Shown: positions 1 to 8,422 of the stretch, in pieces | Numbering within the stretch: position 1 is the stretch's first letter | Layout of the letters: every line of letters begins with the position of its first letter | From: Planctomycetota bacterium | Lineage (GTDB): Bacteria > Planctomycetota > PLA2 > JAEUHO01 | Length of the DNA stretch: 64,000 bases | Direction of reading: 5' to 3' | Assembly (NCBI GenBank): GCA_029259775.1 | Contig: JAJDEN010000039.1 | Location: 1-64,000 of the forward strand | Made by a program: the position numbers and the translations under genes | The notes under the pieces: generated by a model | Seen by the model: only the letters and a program-made list of their open reading frames with translations | The model's database searches: none | What the model was told of the DNA's origin: nothing

Positions 1-350
1 TCCAGATGGAGGCCGTCCGAGCCAGCGCGCGAGCTGGCGAGCGCGCATCGGCGTTCGAGTTCCCCCCGTGGGCCCCGCGCGACCGGAGGTCGTGTGGGAG
101 TCGCCCCTACACGTAAGGGCACAGGACGGAGGTGGCGTCCCGGGCGACCACAAGGGTCGCCCCTACGGCAACATGGCCGGCCCCTCCAGAGGGAGGCCGT
201 CCGAGCCAGCGCGCGAGCTGGCGAGCGCGCATCGGCGTTCGAGTTCCCCCCGTGGGCCCCGCGCGACCGGAGGTCGTGTGGGAGTCGCCCCTACACGCAA
301 GGGCTCATGACAGAGGAGGCGTCCCGGGCGACCACAAGGGTCGCCCCTAC
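1..350. repeat. 184-bp tandem duplication with REP-like palindromes
   Basis: Bases 1-184 and 185-350 are two nearly identical head-to-tail copies with a period of 184 bases, differing by scattered substitutions and small indels. Each copy ends with a short interrupted palindrome (142-166 and 326-350) containing GGGCGACC followed by its complement GGTCGCCC and CTAC. The same palindrome recurs near 19.7 and 35.6 kb. No convincing gene lies in bases 1-373: the short open frames here run through both copies, on both strands, because the GC-rich repeat lacks stops. Confidence 0.85.
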
Positions 351-373
351 CCGGAGCGGGCCAAGGCCCGTTC

Positions 374-1258
374 CTACATGCCCTTCCGCTTGAGCATGAC
401 CTTGTTGTCCTTCATCCACTTCTTGAGCTCTTCAGGCTTCTCGAACTCGAGACCGGTGATGGACTTCAGGGCCTTGCGCATCGCGGCATGCGCCTTCGGA
501 CGCGCTTTCTTCGCGCGACCGCCGTACTTCGCGTTGAACTTCGCCTTGGCCGCCTTGGCGTCCTTGTTGCCGGCGGCACCCGTGTCGACCTTCACCGAGC
601 CGCCGGACCAGCTGTAGCCGTCGGGGTAGAAGTTGAACCACTCGAGGATCATCGGGAGCGAGCGCCACTCCTTCGTCGCGCCACACCAGTTCAGCATCGC
701 GATGGCGATCTCATCGTGGTTGTGGTCGATGAGTTTCTTGATCATCTTCCAGCCCTTCTTGTCGGGCTTGACGTCGAGCTTGGCCAGCGAGACGAATGAC
801 GTCGCAAGGACCGTGGCCTCGAGCTCCTGCGGCGTCTCTTCCTCTTCGGTCGGATCTTCGCGCGATGCGTACTTCTTGAACTTCTCGAGACCCTGCATCA
901 GGTAGCCGGAGGCCTTCTTGGGGTTGTGCAGCTGGTTGCCGAGCCCCTCGGCGGCCCTCGCCTGCAGCTCGAGGTTCTTCTCCTTGAGGTAGATCTTCGA
1001 GAGCTTCTTCAGCACGTCGTTGTGCATGTGCATGCCGTACCACTTGAGGATGTGGAGGCGCTTGTCCATGTCGTCGAGGGCGTAGTCCTTCTCGAAGCGC
1101 TCGGTCGCGGTATCCACGACGTCGTCGGCGTGGGGAAGAACCTTCTCCTTCTTGCCGGGCTTGTCCTTCGCGCCCGCCTTCTCTTCTGCCACGGCGGGCA
1201 GCGGGAGGACCAGGACAGCAAGGCCAAGGAGAGCAAGGAGTGCGAGGGTCGTGCGCAT
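374..1258 (-). CDS. secreted protein of unknown function
   Basis: This 294-residue protein starts with a signal peptide: a basic MR start, a leucine-rich core to about residue 22 and an AVAEE-type cleavage site. A lysine-rich linker follows. The rest is alpha-helical and rich in Lys/Asp/Glu, with short helix-turn-helix stretches around residues 50-120 that could be TPR- or HEAT-like. The C-terminus is very basic. I chose the ATG at 1258 because it gives the signal peptide; the open frame continues upstream without coding character. I do not recognise a family. It probably acts in the periplasm or at the cell surface. Confidence 0.75.
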   Translation of the reverse strand: MRTTLALLALLGLAVLVLPLPAVAEEKAGAKDKPGKKEKVLPHADDVVDTATERFEKDYALDDMDKRLHILKWYGMHMHNDVLKKLSKIYLKEKNLELQARAAEGLGNQLHNPKKASGYLMQGLEKFKKYASREDPTEEEETPQELEATVLATSFVSLAKLDVKPDKKGWKMIKKLIDHNHDEIAIAMLNWCGATKEWRSLPMILEWFNFYPDGYSWSGGSVKVDTGAAGNKDAKAAKAKFNAKYGGRAKKARPKAHAAMRKALKSITGLEFEKPEELKKWMKDNKVMLKRKGM

Positions 1259-1311
1259 GGGGAGGCTCCGAGGTGGCCGAGAACGGCGCCCCACAATGCT
1301 AGCAGATGCCC

Positions 1312-2406
1312 TCAGGCGGTTCGGCGCTGCTCGGGAACCGTCCAGATCGCATCGAACAGCCGCCTGAAGAGCCCACGCCGGCGGCGGCGTGTCGAAAGAC
1401 CCGGGCAGGGCACCTGCTCGAGCAGGTCGTTGGCCACGCCATCGGCGCTGACCGCGTCGGCCTCCGCCGCGTAGCTGAGGACGAGGCGGTGGCGGAGCAC
1501 GCTCGGCACGAGCGCGCGCAGATCGTCGAAGTCCGGCACGCTGCGTCCGCGCAGGAAGGCACGGGCGCGAGCGCCATTGATCAGGCCCTGGGCGGCGCGG
1601 GGCCCCGCGCCCCACTCCACGTACTCGCGCACGCTGTTGGGCGCGTTCGGGGAGTTCGGCCGGGAAGCTTGGACCAACTCGACGGCATAGCGGGCGAGCG
1701 CCGGGGGCACCTCGGCGTGCTGGAGCGCGTCGGCGATGTGGATGAACTCGTCGCGCGAGACAGCGGGCTGGAGCGAGCCTTCCGGGCCCAGCGCGGTCAT
1801 GCGCGCGATGCGCTCCTCGTCCTCCCACGACGGGTAGCCGAGGTGGATCTTGAAGAGGAAGCGATCGAACTGGGCCATCGGCAGCGGGTAGGTCCCCTCC
1901 TGCTCGATGGGGTTCTGCGTGGCCAGGACGATGAACGGGTCCTCGAGCTGGCGGCAGACGCCGAGGCTCGTGACCTGACGCTCTTCCATCGCCTCCATCA
2001 ACGCGGCCTGGGTCTTGGGCGGCGCGCGGTTGATCTCGTCCGCGAGGACGAGGTTGGCGAAGACGGGCCCCCGCGCGAAGCGGAACACGCGCTCCCCCGT
2101 GTCCTGATCGTGCACGAGGTACTCGCTGCCCGTCACGTCCGACGGCATGAGGTCCGGCGTGAACTGGATGCGCGAGAACTTGAGGTCCAGGACCTCCGCA
2201 ACCGTCGAGAGCAGCAGCGTCTTGGCGAGGCCGGGCACGCCCTCGAGCAGCGCATGGTTGCGGGTGAGGATCGTGATGAGGACCTGCTCGATCACGTCCT
2301 CGAGTCCGACGATGCGCCGCGCGGTCTGGGCCTTGAGCTCCTCGCCGGTGCGGTACACCTCCGCGGCGAGAGCGCGGCTCTGGTCGAGGGAGTTGGTGGC
2401 GGCCAT
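1312..2406 (-). CDS. MoxR-family AAA+ ATPase
   Basis: A 364-residue MoxR-type AAA+ ATPase, the family of chaperone-like ATPases that often act with von Willebrand A domain proteins. Walker A is GVPGLAKT near residue 57, Walker B is LVLADEINRAPP near 120, and the family stretch ATQNPIEQEGTYPLPMAQFDRF is present near 165. The C-terminal helical lid is present, so the length is normal. It is the last gene of the leftward block, 43 bases after the heptosyltransferase-like gene. No DUF58 or vWA partner lies next to it, which is unusual for this family, so its client is unknown. Confidence 0.93.
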   Translation of the reverse strand: MAATNSLDQSRALAAEVYRTGEELKAQTARRIVGLEDVIEQVLITILTRNHALLEGVPGLAKTLLLSTVAEVLDLKFSRIQFTPDLMPSDVTGSEYLVHDQDTGERVFRFARGPVFANLVLADEINRAPPKTQAALMEAMEERQVTSLGVCRQLEDPFIVLATQNPIEQEGTYPLPMAQFDRFLFKIHLGYPSWEDEERIARMTALGPEGSLQPAVSRDEFIHIADALQHAEVPPALARYAVELVQASRPNSPNAPNSVREYVEWGAGPRAAQGLINGARARAFLRGRSVPDFDDLRALVPSVLRHRLVLSYAAEADAVSADGVANDLLEQVPCPGLSTRRRRRGLFRRLFDAIWTVPEQRRTA

Positions 2407-2449
2407 GGCGGGGAGTGTACCCGCGAGTGGGCCCCCGAGGAGGGCTCCG

Positions 2450-3490
2450 CTACAACGCCCGGAGGATGGCCGCGGCGACGTCCTCGGGAGGCAGCTCGAG
2501 CATGCAGGGCAGCCCGATCGGGCACGCCTTCTTGTGGCACGCCAAGCAGTCGAGATCCTCCTTGCGGACGATCTCGGCCTGGCTGTGGCCGCTCCAGCGC
2601 GGATCGGTCGGACCCATCCAGACCACCGTCCTGACGCCCAGCCCCTCGGCGATGTGGCGCGGGCCGGCGTCGGTCGTGGCGAGCACGGCCACCCGCTTGA
2701 GCAAGGCCTTCAGCTCGCCTAGATCCGGGACGGCTTCGTGGCACGAGAGATGGTCGCCACCGAGATGCTTCGCGACATCCGCCGCGAGCGATGCCTCGCC
2801 GGGCCCGCAGAAGACGACCGGGAACACCTCGCGCTGGGCGCGGACCGACGCGACCGCCGCGGCGATGCGTTCCGCGGGGTAGATCTTCGTCGGCCCGAAC
2901 GCGGCGCCGGGGTTCACACCGAGCAGAGCTACGCCCGCGGGCACGCCCGCAAGACGCAGGTCGGCGCGCTCCTCGTCGAAGGCGGTGGTCGCGAGCTCGG
3001 GGCCGCGGCCATCGGGCACGGCGCCGAAGGCCGCGGCGAGATCCATGTAGTGGTCGACCATCGTGCGCGGCTGGAGCTTGCCCTCGGCGGTCTTCGGCAG
3101 CGTGACGACGTCGGTCAAGAGCGTGCGCCGCGCGTGCAGGTCGCTGCCGACGCGTAGGCCGATGCCGGCGCGCTTCACGGCCAGCGCGGAGGAGAACGAG
3201 TTGGGCAGGAGCAGCGCGGCGTCGGCGCCGAGCGCCTTGAGGATCCGGCCCGCACGAAAGGGCGCGCTCCGGCCCTTGGCCGTGCGGTCCCCCACCGGCA
3301 TGACGCCATCGCGGCAGGTCAAGCCATGGAGCACGGCTTGGGCCGCGGGACCGCCCGCCCACGTGATGCGCGTATCAGGCAGGGCCGCGCGCAGCGCCCG
3401 CAGGGCGGGTGTCGCCATGACGGCATCACCGAGAGGGTTCGGGAGCCGCACCAGCAGGTGCTTAGGCGCGGGGAGCCGCGTCGCCCTCAT
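2450..3490 (-). CDS. ADP-heptose:LPS heptosyltransferase-like GT9
   Basis: A 346-residue glycosyltransferase family 9 protein of the WaaF/WaaC type, which adds heptose from ADP-heptose to the LPS inner core at the cytoplasmic face of the inner membrane. The N-terminus has the typical LPNPLGDAVMATPALRALR motif. The C-terminal half has the nucleotide-sugar signature (TTDAGPRHIAEGLG then VVWMGPTDP). A cysteine cluster (CLACHKKACPIGLPC) near the end is typical of WaaF-like members. The ATG at 3490 overlaps the upstream stop (ATGA), supporting this start over an upstream in-frame one. Heptose supply is consistent with gmhB in the same operon and hldE at 24-25.6 kb. Confidence 0.9.
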   Translation of the reverse strand: MRATRLPAPKHLLVRLPNPLGDAVMATPALRALRAALPDTRITWAGGPAAQAVLHGLTCRDGVMPVGDRTAKGRSAPFRAGRILKALGADAALLLPNSFSSALAVKRAGIGLRVGSDLHARRTLLTDVVTLPKTAEGKLQPRTMVDHYMDLAAAFGAVPDGRGPELATTAFDEERADLRLAGVPAGVALLGVNPGAAFGPTKIYPAERIAAAVASVRAQREVFPVVFCGPGEASLAADVAKHLGGDHLSCHEAVPDLGELKALLKRVAVLATTDAGPRHIAEGLGVRTVVWMGPTDPRWSGHSQAEIVRKEDLDCLACHKKACPIGLPCMLELPPEDVAAAILRAL

Positions 3491-4488
3491 GCGAGCAACT
3501 CCTCGACCGCCGCCGTCACGCGCGGCGCCCAGGCGTCCACCGACCAATGCCGACGAACGTCGTCGCGGCCCGCGGCGCCGAGCGCGCGGCGGCGCTCCGG
3601 ATCGTCCATGAGCTTGAGGATGCCGTCGAGGAACGAGGCGCGGTCCGTACCGAGGAAGCCCGTCTCTCCATGCACGACCTGATCAACTTGCACGCCGACT
3701 GCGCTCGCCACGACGGGCCGCCCGAGCGAGAGCATCTGCAAGACCTTCAGGCCGCACTTGCCGCGCGTCCACGGATCGTCCGGCAGCGGCGCCAGACCAA
3801 AGTGGATCCCCGTCAGGTTCTCGCGCCACGTCGAGATGTCCCAGGGCACGTTCTCGACGGGCACGCCCGGCGGGAACACGGGCTCGGCGTCAGCGATCAC
3901 GCGCAGCCGGAAGTGTCGGCCCGAGGCAACGAGGGCCGAGAGGGCCAGCGCACGCTCCTCCAGGTAGGGCAGCGTCGCGCGCGAACCGATCCAGCCGATC
4001 GTGGCCATGTCCCCCGCCGGCTCGGGAACGATGTCGCCCGCGGGCACATCGACCGTCGTGGGCAAGACCGTCGCCTCGCGGCCGGCTTCGTCGGCCAGCC
4101 CGGCGAGGAACGCGTTGCCGGCGAACACGGCGTCGGACGCGTCGACGATCGCGGCGAAGCGTCGCTTCCGCGTGCGCGAAGGCGTGGCGCCGCGGCTCGT
4201 GTCGCGGTAGGGCAGCGCATCATCGAAATCGAACGCCAGCCGACGCGCGCGGCGCCGCAGCCGCCGGACGTCGCCGAGGTTGATCAGGCGCGAGGAGAGC
4301 ACCACGCCGTCCGCCGCCGAGGCCCGCTGGAGCGCGAAGCGCCGCTTGCGGCGGCTCTTCGGCCACGGCACGATCTCAAGCACGATGCCGGCGGCCGCCA
4401 GATGCGTCTCGTAGGCGCGCCAGCGATGACGCACCACGGGCCCGTCGGGATCCGAGGTGAGCACGGCCAGGAGACGCGAGGAGACCAC
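3487..4488 (-). CDS. glycosyltransferase, GT4/GT1 type
   Basis: A 333-residue GT-B-fold glycosyltransferase. The C-terminal domain carries the usual features: a SRATLPYLEER stretch, the GLAPLPDDPWTRGKCGLKVLQMLSLGRPVVAS donor-binding region with the conserved Lys-Leu-x-x-x-x-x-G order, and a GETGFL segment. The N-terminal half is basic and poorly conserved, as expected for an acceptor-binding domain. It overlaps the next gene by four bases and lies ten bases from the preceding gene's stop. The donor and acceptor sugars cannot be read from sequence; context suggests the LPS core or a surface glycan. Confidence 0.85.
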   Translation of the reverse strand: MVSSRLLAVLTSDPDGPVVRHRWRAYETHLAAAGIVLEIVPWPKSRRKRRFALQRASAADGVVLSSRLINLGDVRRLRRRARRLAFDFDDALPYRDTSRGATPSRTRKRRFAAIVDASDAVFAGNAFLAGLADEAGREATVLPTTVDVPAGDIVPEPAGDMATIGWIGSRATLPYLEERALALSALVASGRHFRLRVIADAEPVFPPGVPVENVPWDISTWRENLTGIHFGLAPLPDDPWTRGKCGLKVLQMLSLGRPVVASAVGVQVDQVVHGETGFLGTDRASFLDGILKLMDDPERRRALGAAGRDDVRRHWSVDAWAPRVTAAVEELLA

Positions 4489-4497
4489 GCCGCAAGC

Positions 4498-5661
4498 CTA
4501 CCTGTGGCTCGCCGCGTTCTGGCGCCCCGCTTGCGCGCGGCAGATCTCGAGGACCCTGTCCAGGCGCGTGCTCTCGCGGTTGCGCATGGACAGGTAACGC
4601 GCGTCCTCGCGCGTGAAGGCGCGCAGCTCGTCCTCGGACAGCACGTCGATGGCGCGCGCCAGGGCTTCGGCGTCGTCCGGTGCCTCGATGACGATGCCGC
4701 CGCGGCGGCCCATCAGCTCGTGCACGCCGTTCTGGGGCGTCGTGATCACGGGCAGGCTCATGGCGAGCGCTTCAAGACAGACCAACGAGCACGGGTCGTA
4801 GTAGGTCGGATGGATCAGCATGTCCGCCGTGGCGTAGAGCGGCCTCGGATCTGCGAGGGCGGGAATGCAACGAATCTCGGTCGACACGCCCAGATTGCGT
4901 GCGAGCCACGCGAGCCGCCGGGGCGGCTTGCCACCGGCGAGGACCAGCACGAAGCGCTTGTCGTGATTCGCGATCCGGGCCTGGGCCAGGGCGCGCACCG
5001 CGGTCTCCGCACCCTTGAGCACGGGATGGTGGGCGAGCATCACGCCGAGCAGCGCGTTCTCGATGCGCAGCTCCTTGCGCAGCGCTCGGCCCGCGTCCTC
5101 GAAGGGTTCACGCTGGAAGTGCTCGACATCGACGCCGTTCACGACCGTCGTGGTGCGCCTCAGCGCCGCCGGGTAGCGCGCCTTGACCCGGCCGCGGATC
5201 ATGTCGGACACCGTGATCACGGCCGGCCCCTCGGCCTCGGCGAGCAGGGTCCGCTCGCAGCGCTGGAAGAACTCGTGCTTGCGGCTGAAACGACGGCCCA
5301 GACGCGTGAAGAAGCTCGCGCCGCCGTCCGCCCTGTCCTTGGCCGCGCGCGCGTCATCCACGAGACCGCCATGCGGCAGGTAGACGTCGCAGTCCAAGGC
5401 ATGCCGGATGGCGAACACGACGTCGCATCCCGCGCCGCGCAACAAGCGAGCGCCCTCGAGAGCGAACGCCTCGTCGCGCTCGGGACGGCCGCCTTTCGCG
5501 GGGACGCGGATCGTCTCGATCGGCGCAGGTGCCGTGCCCGACATCGTGGCCAGCACGACGTCGTCGCCGGCAGCCGCCGCGCGCTGCATGAGGGCAAGCG
5601 TGTGCGCCTCGGCCCCGCCGGGGGTGCCGTCGATCCGGTCGAGCAGGACACCGAGCTTCAT
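4498..5661 (-). CDS. GT4 glycosyltransferase, WaaG-like
   Basis: A 387-residue GT4 glycosyltransferase resembling WaaG (LPS glucosyltransferase I). Near the N-terminus it has GGAEAHTLAL. The middle has an HHPVLKGAETAVRAL segment corresponding to the R/K-K-G donor loop, and the C-terminal signature YYDPCSLVCLEALAMSLPVITT contains the conserved glutamate. The ATG at 5661 overlaps the kinase-gene stop (ATGA), fixing the start. It follows an LPS-kinase gene, the same partnership as waaG and waaP in enteric bacteria. Specificity for glucose is not proven. Confidence 0.87.
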   Translation of the reverse strand: MKLGVLLDRIDGTPGGAEAHTLALMQRAAAAGDDVVLATMSGTAPAPIETIRVPAKGGRPERDEAFALEGARLLRGAGCDVVFAIRHALDCDVYLPHGGLVDDARAAKDRADGGASFFTRLGRRFSRKHEFFQRCERTLLAEAEGPAVITVSDMIRGRVKARYPAALRRTTTVVNGVDVEHFQREPFEDAGRALRKELRIENALLGVMLAHHPVLKGAETAVRALAQARIANHDKRFVLVLAGGKPPRRLAWLARNLGVSTEIRCIPALADPRPLYATADMLIHPTYYDPCSLVCLEALAMSLPVITTPQNGVHELMGRRGGIVIEAPDDAEALARAIDVLSEDELRAFTREDARYLSMRNRESTRLDRVLEICRAQAGRQNAASHR

Positions 5662-6413
5662 GCGTCGTCCGCCGTCGGCCGGGCCGCCTCCCCCACCGGC
5701 GTCTTCGGCACATGCTTGCGGATGCGCGCACCCTTGCGCCGGATACGCCGGACGAGGCCGTCGTAGACGCCGCGGCGGGGAATGCCGCGCCGCGCCATGT
5801 AGCGCAGCAGGAAGCGGGCTCGCTGCAGCACGGTCGTGGTGCCCTCGGGCACGGACGACCACAGGGCCGCGAGGTCCTTGAGCACGCGAGGACCGAGCAA
5901 GCGGCGATGGCGCCGCATGCGCTCGAGGTCGATGATCGCGAGCACGGGCGCGTCGCCGTCGAACCGCACGAACACGTGGCAGAGATAGAGGTCGCGGTGG
6001 CTGCGGCGACCGTCATGGAGCGTGCCCACGGCGTCGGCCAGGGCCACGAGCGTGCGACGGATCTGCACCGAGGAAAGCGCGCCGTCGCGCAAGAGGTCGT
6101 CGAGAGGACGCGCGGGCGCCAGATCGAGCGTGCCACTGAGGGCTCCGAGATCCGGATCCACACCCGAGAAGGCGAGGGTCGCCGTCGGCACGCGCCGCTC
6201 CGCCGCCGCCTGGATCGCGTCCGCCTCGCGCGTGCGACGACGGTTCTTCTCGCGCTTCACGAACACCTTGAGCCCGCCGGCTTCGAGCACGTGGTTCGAG
6301 CGGTCCTTCAGGTCGCGTACGCAGGTCGCGCGCTCGAGGACGTCGGCCACCGTGCGGACGCCGTCCTCCCGCAGACGGTCGAGGAACTCCTGCGGTCCGA
6401 AGAGCGCGCTCAT
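5658..6413 (-). CDS. LPS core heptose / Kdo kinase-like protein (WaaP/KdkA family)
   Basis: A 251-residue member of the lipopolysaccharide kinase family (RfaP/KdkA), which phosphorylates inner-core sugars with ATP. It has a small N-lobe lysine in GLKVFVKREKN, a catalytic-loop motif SHRDLYLCHVFV near residue 145 and the metal-binding IIDLERM near 165. The C-terminus is arginine-rich. Start and stop overlap both neighbours by four bases, so it is probably translationally coupled. The upstream neighbour carries a related, more divergent kinase domain as part of a fusion. Confidence 0.85.
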   Translation of the reverse strand: MSALFGPQEFLDRLREDGVRTVADVLERATCVRDLKDRSNHVLEAGGLKVFVKREKNRRRTREADAIQAAAERRVPTATLAFSGVDPDLGALSGTLDLAPARPLDDLLRDGALSSVQIRRTLVALADAVGTLHDGRRSHRDLYLCHVFVRFDGDAPVLAIIDLERMRRHRRLLGPRVLKDLAALWSSVPEGTTTVLQRARFLLRYMARRGIPRRGVYDGLVRRIRRKGARIRKHVPKTPVGEAARPTADDA

Positions 6414-7708
6414 GCGTCCCCCGCTCCGCCCGTACCGAGGTCGCGGAACGTCCCTCGGTCCTTGACCTTCTCGATGCGCTTGCGGATCGCCTCGAGCCAC
6501 GGTTTGCCGTCGCGCAGCGTGCCGCCGAGGTAGGCGCGCACGATCGCCAGCCTGAAGCGCGGCTCGGTCATCGGCCGCAACGAGAGCGCGAGCGCCGCGA
6601 GCCCCTTGGCGGCCGCCGCGGGCGCGATCTTCTTGCCCGAGCGCTCGAGGCGCATGAGGTCGATGAAGGTGAGCGCGCCTCGGCCACCGGCGGGCGAGCC
6701 ATCCACGAGCAGATGCCACGCCTGGAGGTCCGGGAACAGGAAACGCGCCGAGTGCAGCGAGCGCACCGCGAGGCCGATGCCGATGGCGATGTCCTGCCGT
6801 TCGCGCACCGAACAAGTCTCGAGATGCGCACGCAGCCAGACGTCGAGCCCCGGGCCCGGGGCTTCCCGCGTGACGAGCACGCCGGTCGAGACGCCGTCCA
6901 CGTCCCCGACCGCGGCGAGCCACGGCTCGGGCGCACGGAATCCGGCGGCGCGAAGCGCCACATGGTTCTCGATCTCGGTGAGCGGACTGCGCTTCTTCTC
7001 CGTCGGACGCGTGACCTTCACGTAGAGCGCCGTGCCGCCGACCTCGATGCGCCGCACCCAGCGCTTCGCCGTGCCCTCCACCATGCGGCCTTCGTCCGTG
7101 GTCGCAAGCCTCGCGAGGTCGAGCCAGCCGTGCTCAGCGAGGCGCGGCTGGGCGCGGTCGAGCACGTAGCCCTCGGCGCCGCCCTGCTGCCAGGGCACCA
7201 CCCGGTCGATGCCGCCCGAAACCGTCGCGGCCGCCGCGGCACGCGCGAGCAGACCTGTCGCCGAGTGGTCCTTGGGACCGCCGACGAACGCCATCTCGAC
7301 GCCGAGCGCCTGGTTCGTCTTCAGCTCGGGCAGCGAGCGCTCCGCGTAGTCGGTGCCCTTGGCGTGCACGTCGGGCTTCACCGCCGCGAGCAGGCGATCG
7401 ACGGTGTCGTCGGCAAACACCACGACGTGATCGACGCAGCGCAGCGCGGCGATGAGGGCGGCACGCTCGACCGCCGGCACGACGGGCCGACCGCGACCGC
7501 GCAGGCGGCGTACGGAGGGGTCGTCGTTGACCCCCACGACGAGCAGATCCCCCAGCTCCGCGGCAGCTTCCAGTACGCGCAGATGACCGACGTGCAGCAG
7601 ATCGAAGGCCCCGTTGGTGAAGACGATGCGCCGGCCGGCGGCGCGCGCCTTCGCGACGTGCTCGAGCAGCACGTCTTCGGTCACGATGCGGGCAGCAGCG
7701 TCGCTCAT
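6410..7708 (-). CDS. RfaE/HldE-type nucleotidyltransferase fused to an LPS-kinase-like domain
   Basis: A 432-residue fusion. Residues about 25-150 form a cytidylyltransferase-fold domain like the C-terminal half of HldE: TNGAFDLLHVGHLRVLEAA holds the HxGH nucleotide-binding motif, followed by GVNDDPSVRRLRG and DVHAKGTDYAE. Residues about 185-420 resemble the WaaP/Kdo kinase family, with FPDLQAWHLLVD where a catalytic HRD-like loop is expected and FIDLMRLER as the metal-binding aspartate. The loop histidine is replaced, so kinase activity is uncertain. A complete HldE is encoded at 24.1 kb, so this domain may be redundant or use another sugar phosphate. ATGA overlaps on both sides fix the ends. 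Confidence 0.85.
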   Translation of the reverse strand: MSDAAARIVTEDVLLEHVAKARAAGRRIVFTNGAFDLLHVGHLRVLEAAAELGDLLVVGVNDDPSVRRLRGRGRPVVPAVERAALIAALRCVDHVVVFADDTVDRLLAAVKPDVHAKGTDYAERSLPELKTNQALGVEMAFVGGPKDHSATGLLARAAAAATVSGGIDRVVPWQQGGAEGYVLDRAQPRLAEHGWLDLARLATTDEGRMVEGTAKRWVRRIEVGGTALYVKVTRPTEKKRSPLTEIENHVALRAAGFRAPEPWLAAVGDVDGVSTGVLVTREAPGPGLDVWLRAHLETCSVRERQDIAIGIGLAVRSLHSARFLFPDLQAWHLLVDGSPAGGRGALTFIDLMRLERSGKKIAPAAAAKGLAALALSLRPMTEPRFRLAIVRAYLGGTLRDGKPWLEAIRKRIEKVKDRGTFRDLGTGGAGDA

Positions 7709-8382
7709 GCCGGCGGTCCCTCGGCCGAGGACGGTTCGGGGGACGGCCCCCCGGGGAAGGGCGCGCCGGGGAAGGGCGCGCCGGGACCGTCCGGGAGCGC
7801 GACGCCTTCGGCGCGCAGGATGTAGAGCACGGCCTCGCGCATGTCGCGCGCGACGAAGTCGGGGTCGACAGGGCCCAGCAGGGGGAGCGGCCACTTGTCG
7901 CGATTGCCGGCCACGATGATGCCGCGCGTACCGGCACGCTTGCCGCCGACGATGTCACGCTCGCCGTCGCCGATGGACCAACTCGCGGTGAGTTCGATGC
8001 CGAGGTCGGCCGCCGCGCGATGCCACATGCCCGACGAGGGCTTGCGGTCCTCGTGCTCGATGTTGAACGGCGCCACGACCCCCTCAGGGTGGTACGGGCA
8101 GTAGTAGGAGGCGGCGAGTTCGATGCCCTCGGCCGCGAGCAGTTCCTCGAGGCGTGCCGCGACCGTCTCGTAGGCTTCGACGGTGTACTTGCCGCGCGCG
8201 ATGCCGCTCTGGTTGGTCACGATGATGAGATCGAAGCCGGCGCGCATGAGCGCAGGCAGCCCCTCGGCGACGCCGGGCAGCAGCACCACGGCCTTCGGAT
8301 CCGAGAGGTAGCCCGGGTCGTGGATGATCGTGCCGTCGCGGTCGAGGAAGATGGCGCGGCGCGGGGCGTTGGAGGGGCTCAT
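7705..8382 (-). CDS. gmhB: D-glycero-beta-D-manno-heptose-1,7-bisphosphate 7-phosphatase
   Basis: A 225-residue HAD phosphatase of the GmhB/histidinol-phosphatase family, which removes the 7-phosphate during ADP-heptose synthesis. It has the nucleophile motif FLDRDGTI near residue 12, the second motif IIVTNQSGIARG near 55, and GDGERDIVGGKRAG near 140. The family zinc loop is partly present as CPYHPEG with downstream HEDRKPSSGM. A Pro/Gly-rich tail after residue 195 contains a short imperfect repeat (GAPFP twice). It is the first gene of the leftward glycan operon, and its start is 40 bases from the divergent gene at 8423. Confidence 0.88.
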   Translation of the reverse strand: MSPSNAPRRAIFLDRDGTIIHDPGYLSDPKAVVLLPGVAEGLPALMRAGFDLIIVTNQSGIARGKYTVEAYETVAARLEELLAAEGIELAASYYCPYHPEGVVAPFNIEHEDRKPSSGMWHRAAADLGIELTASWSIGDGERDIVGGKRAGTRGIIVAGNRDKWPLPLLGPVDPDFVARDMREAVLYILRAEGVALPDGPGAPFPGAPFPGGPSPEPSSAEGPPA

Positions 8383-8422
8383 CGGGGCGGAGATTGTACG
8401 CCGTGCTACCTTCCGAGAGTTC

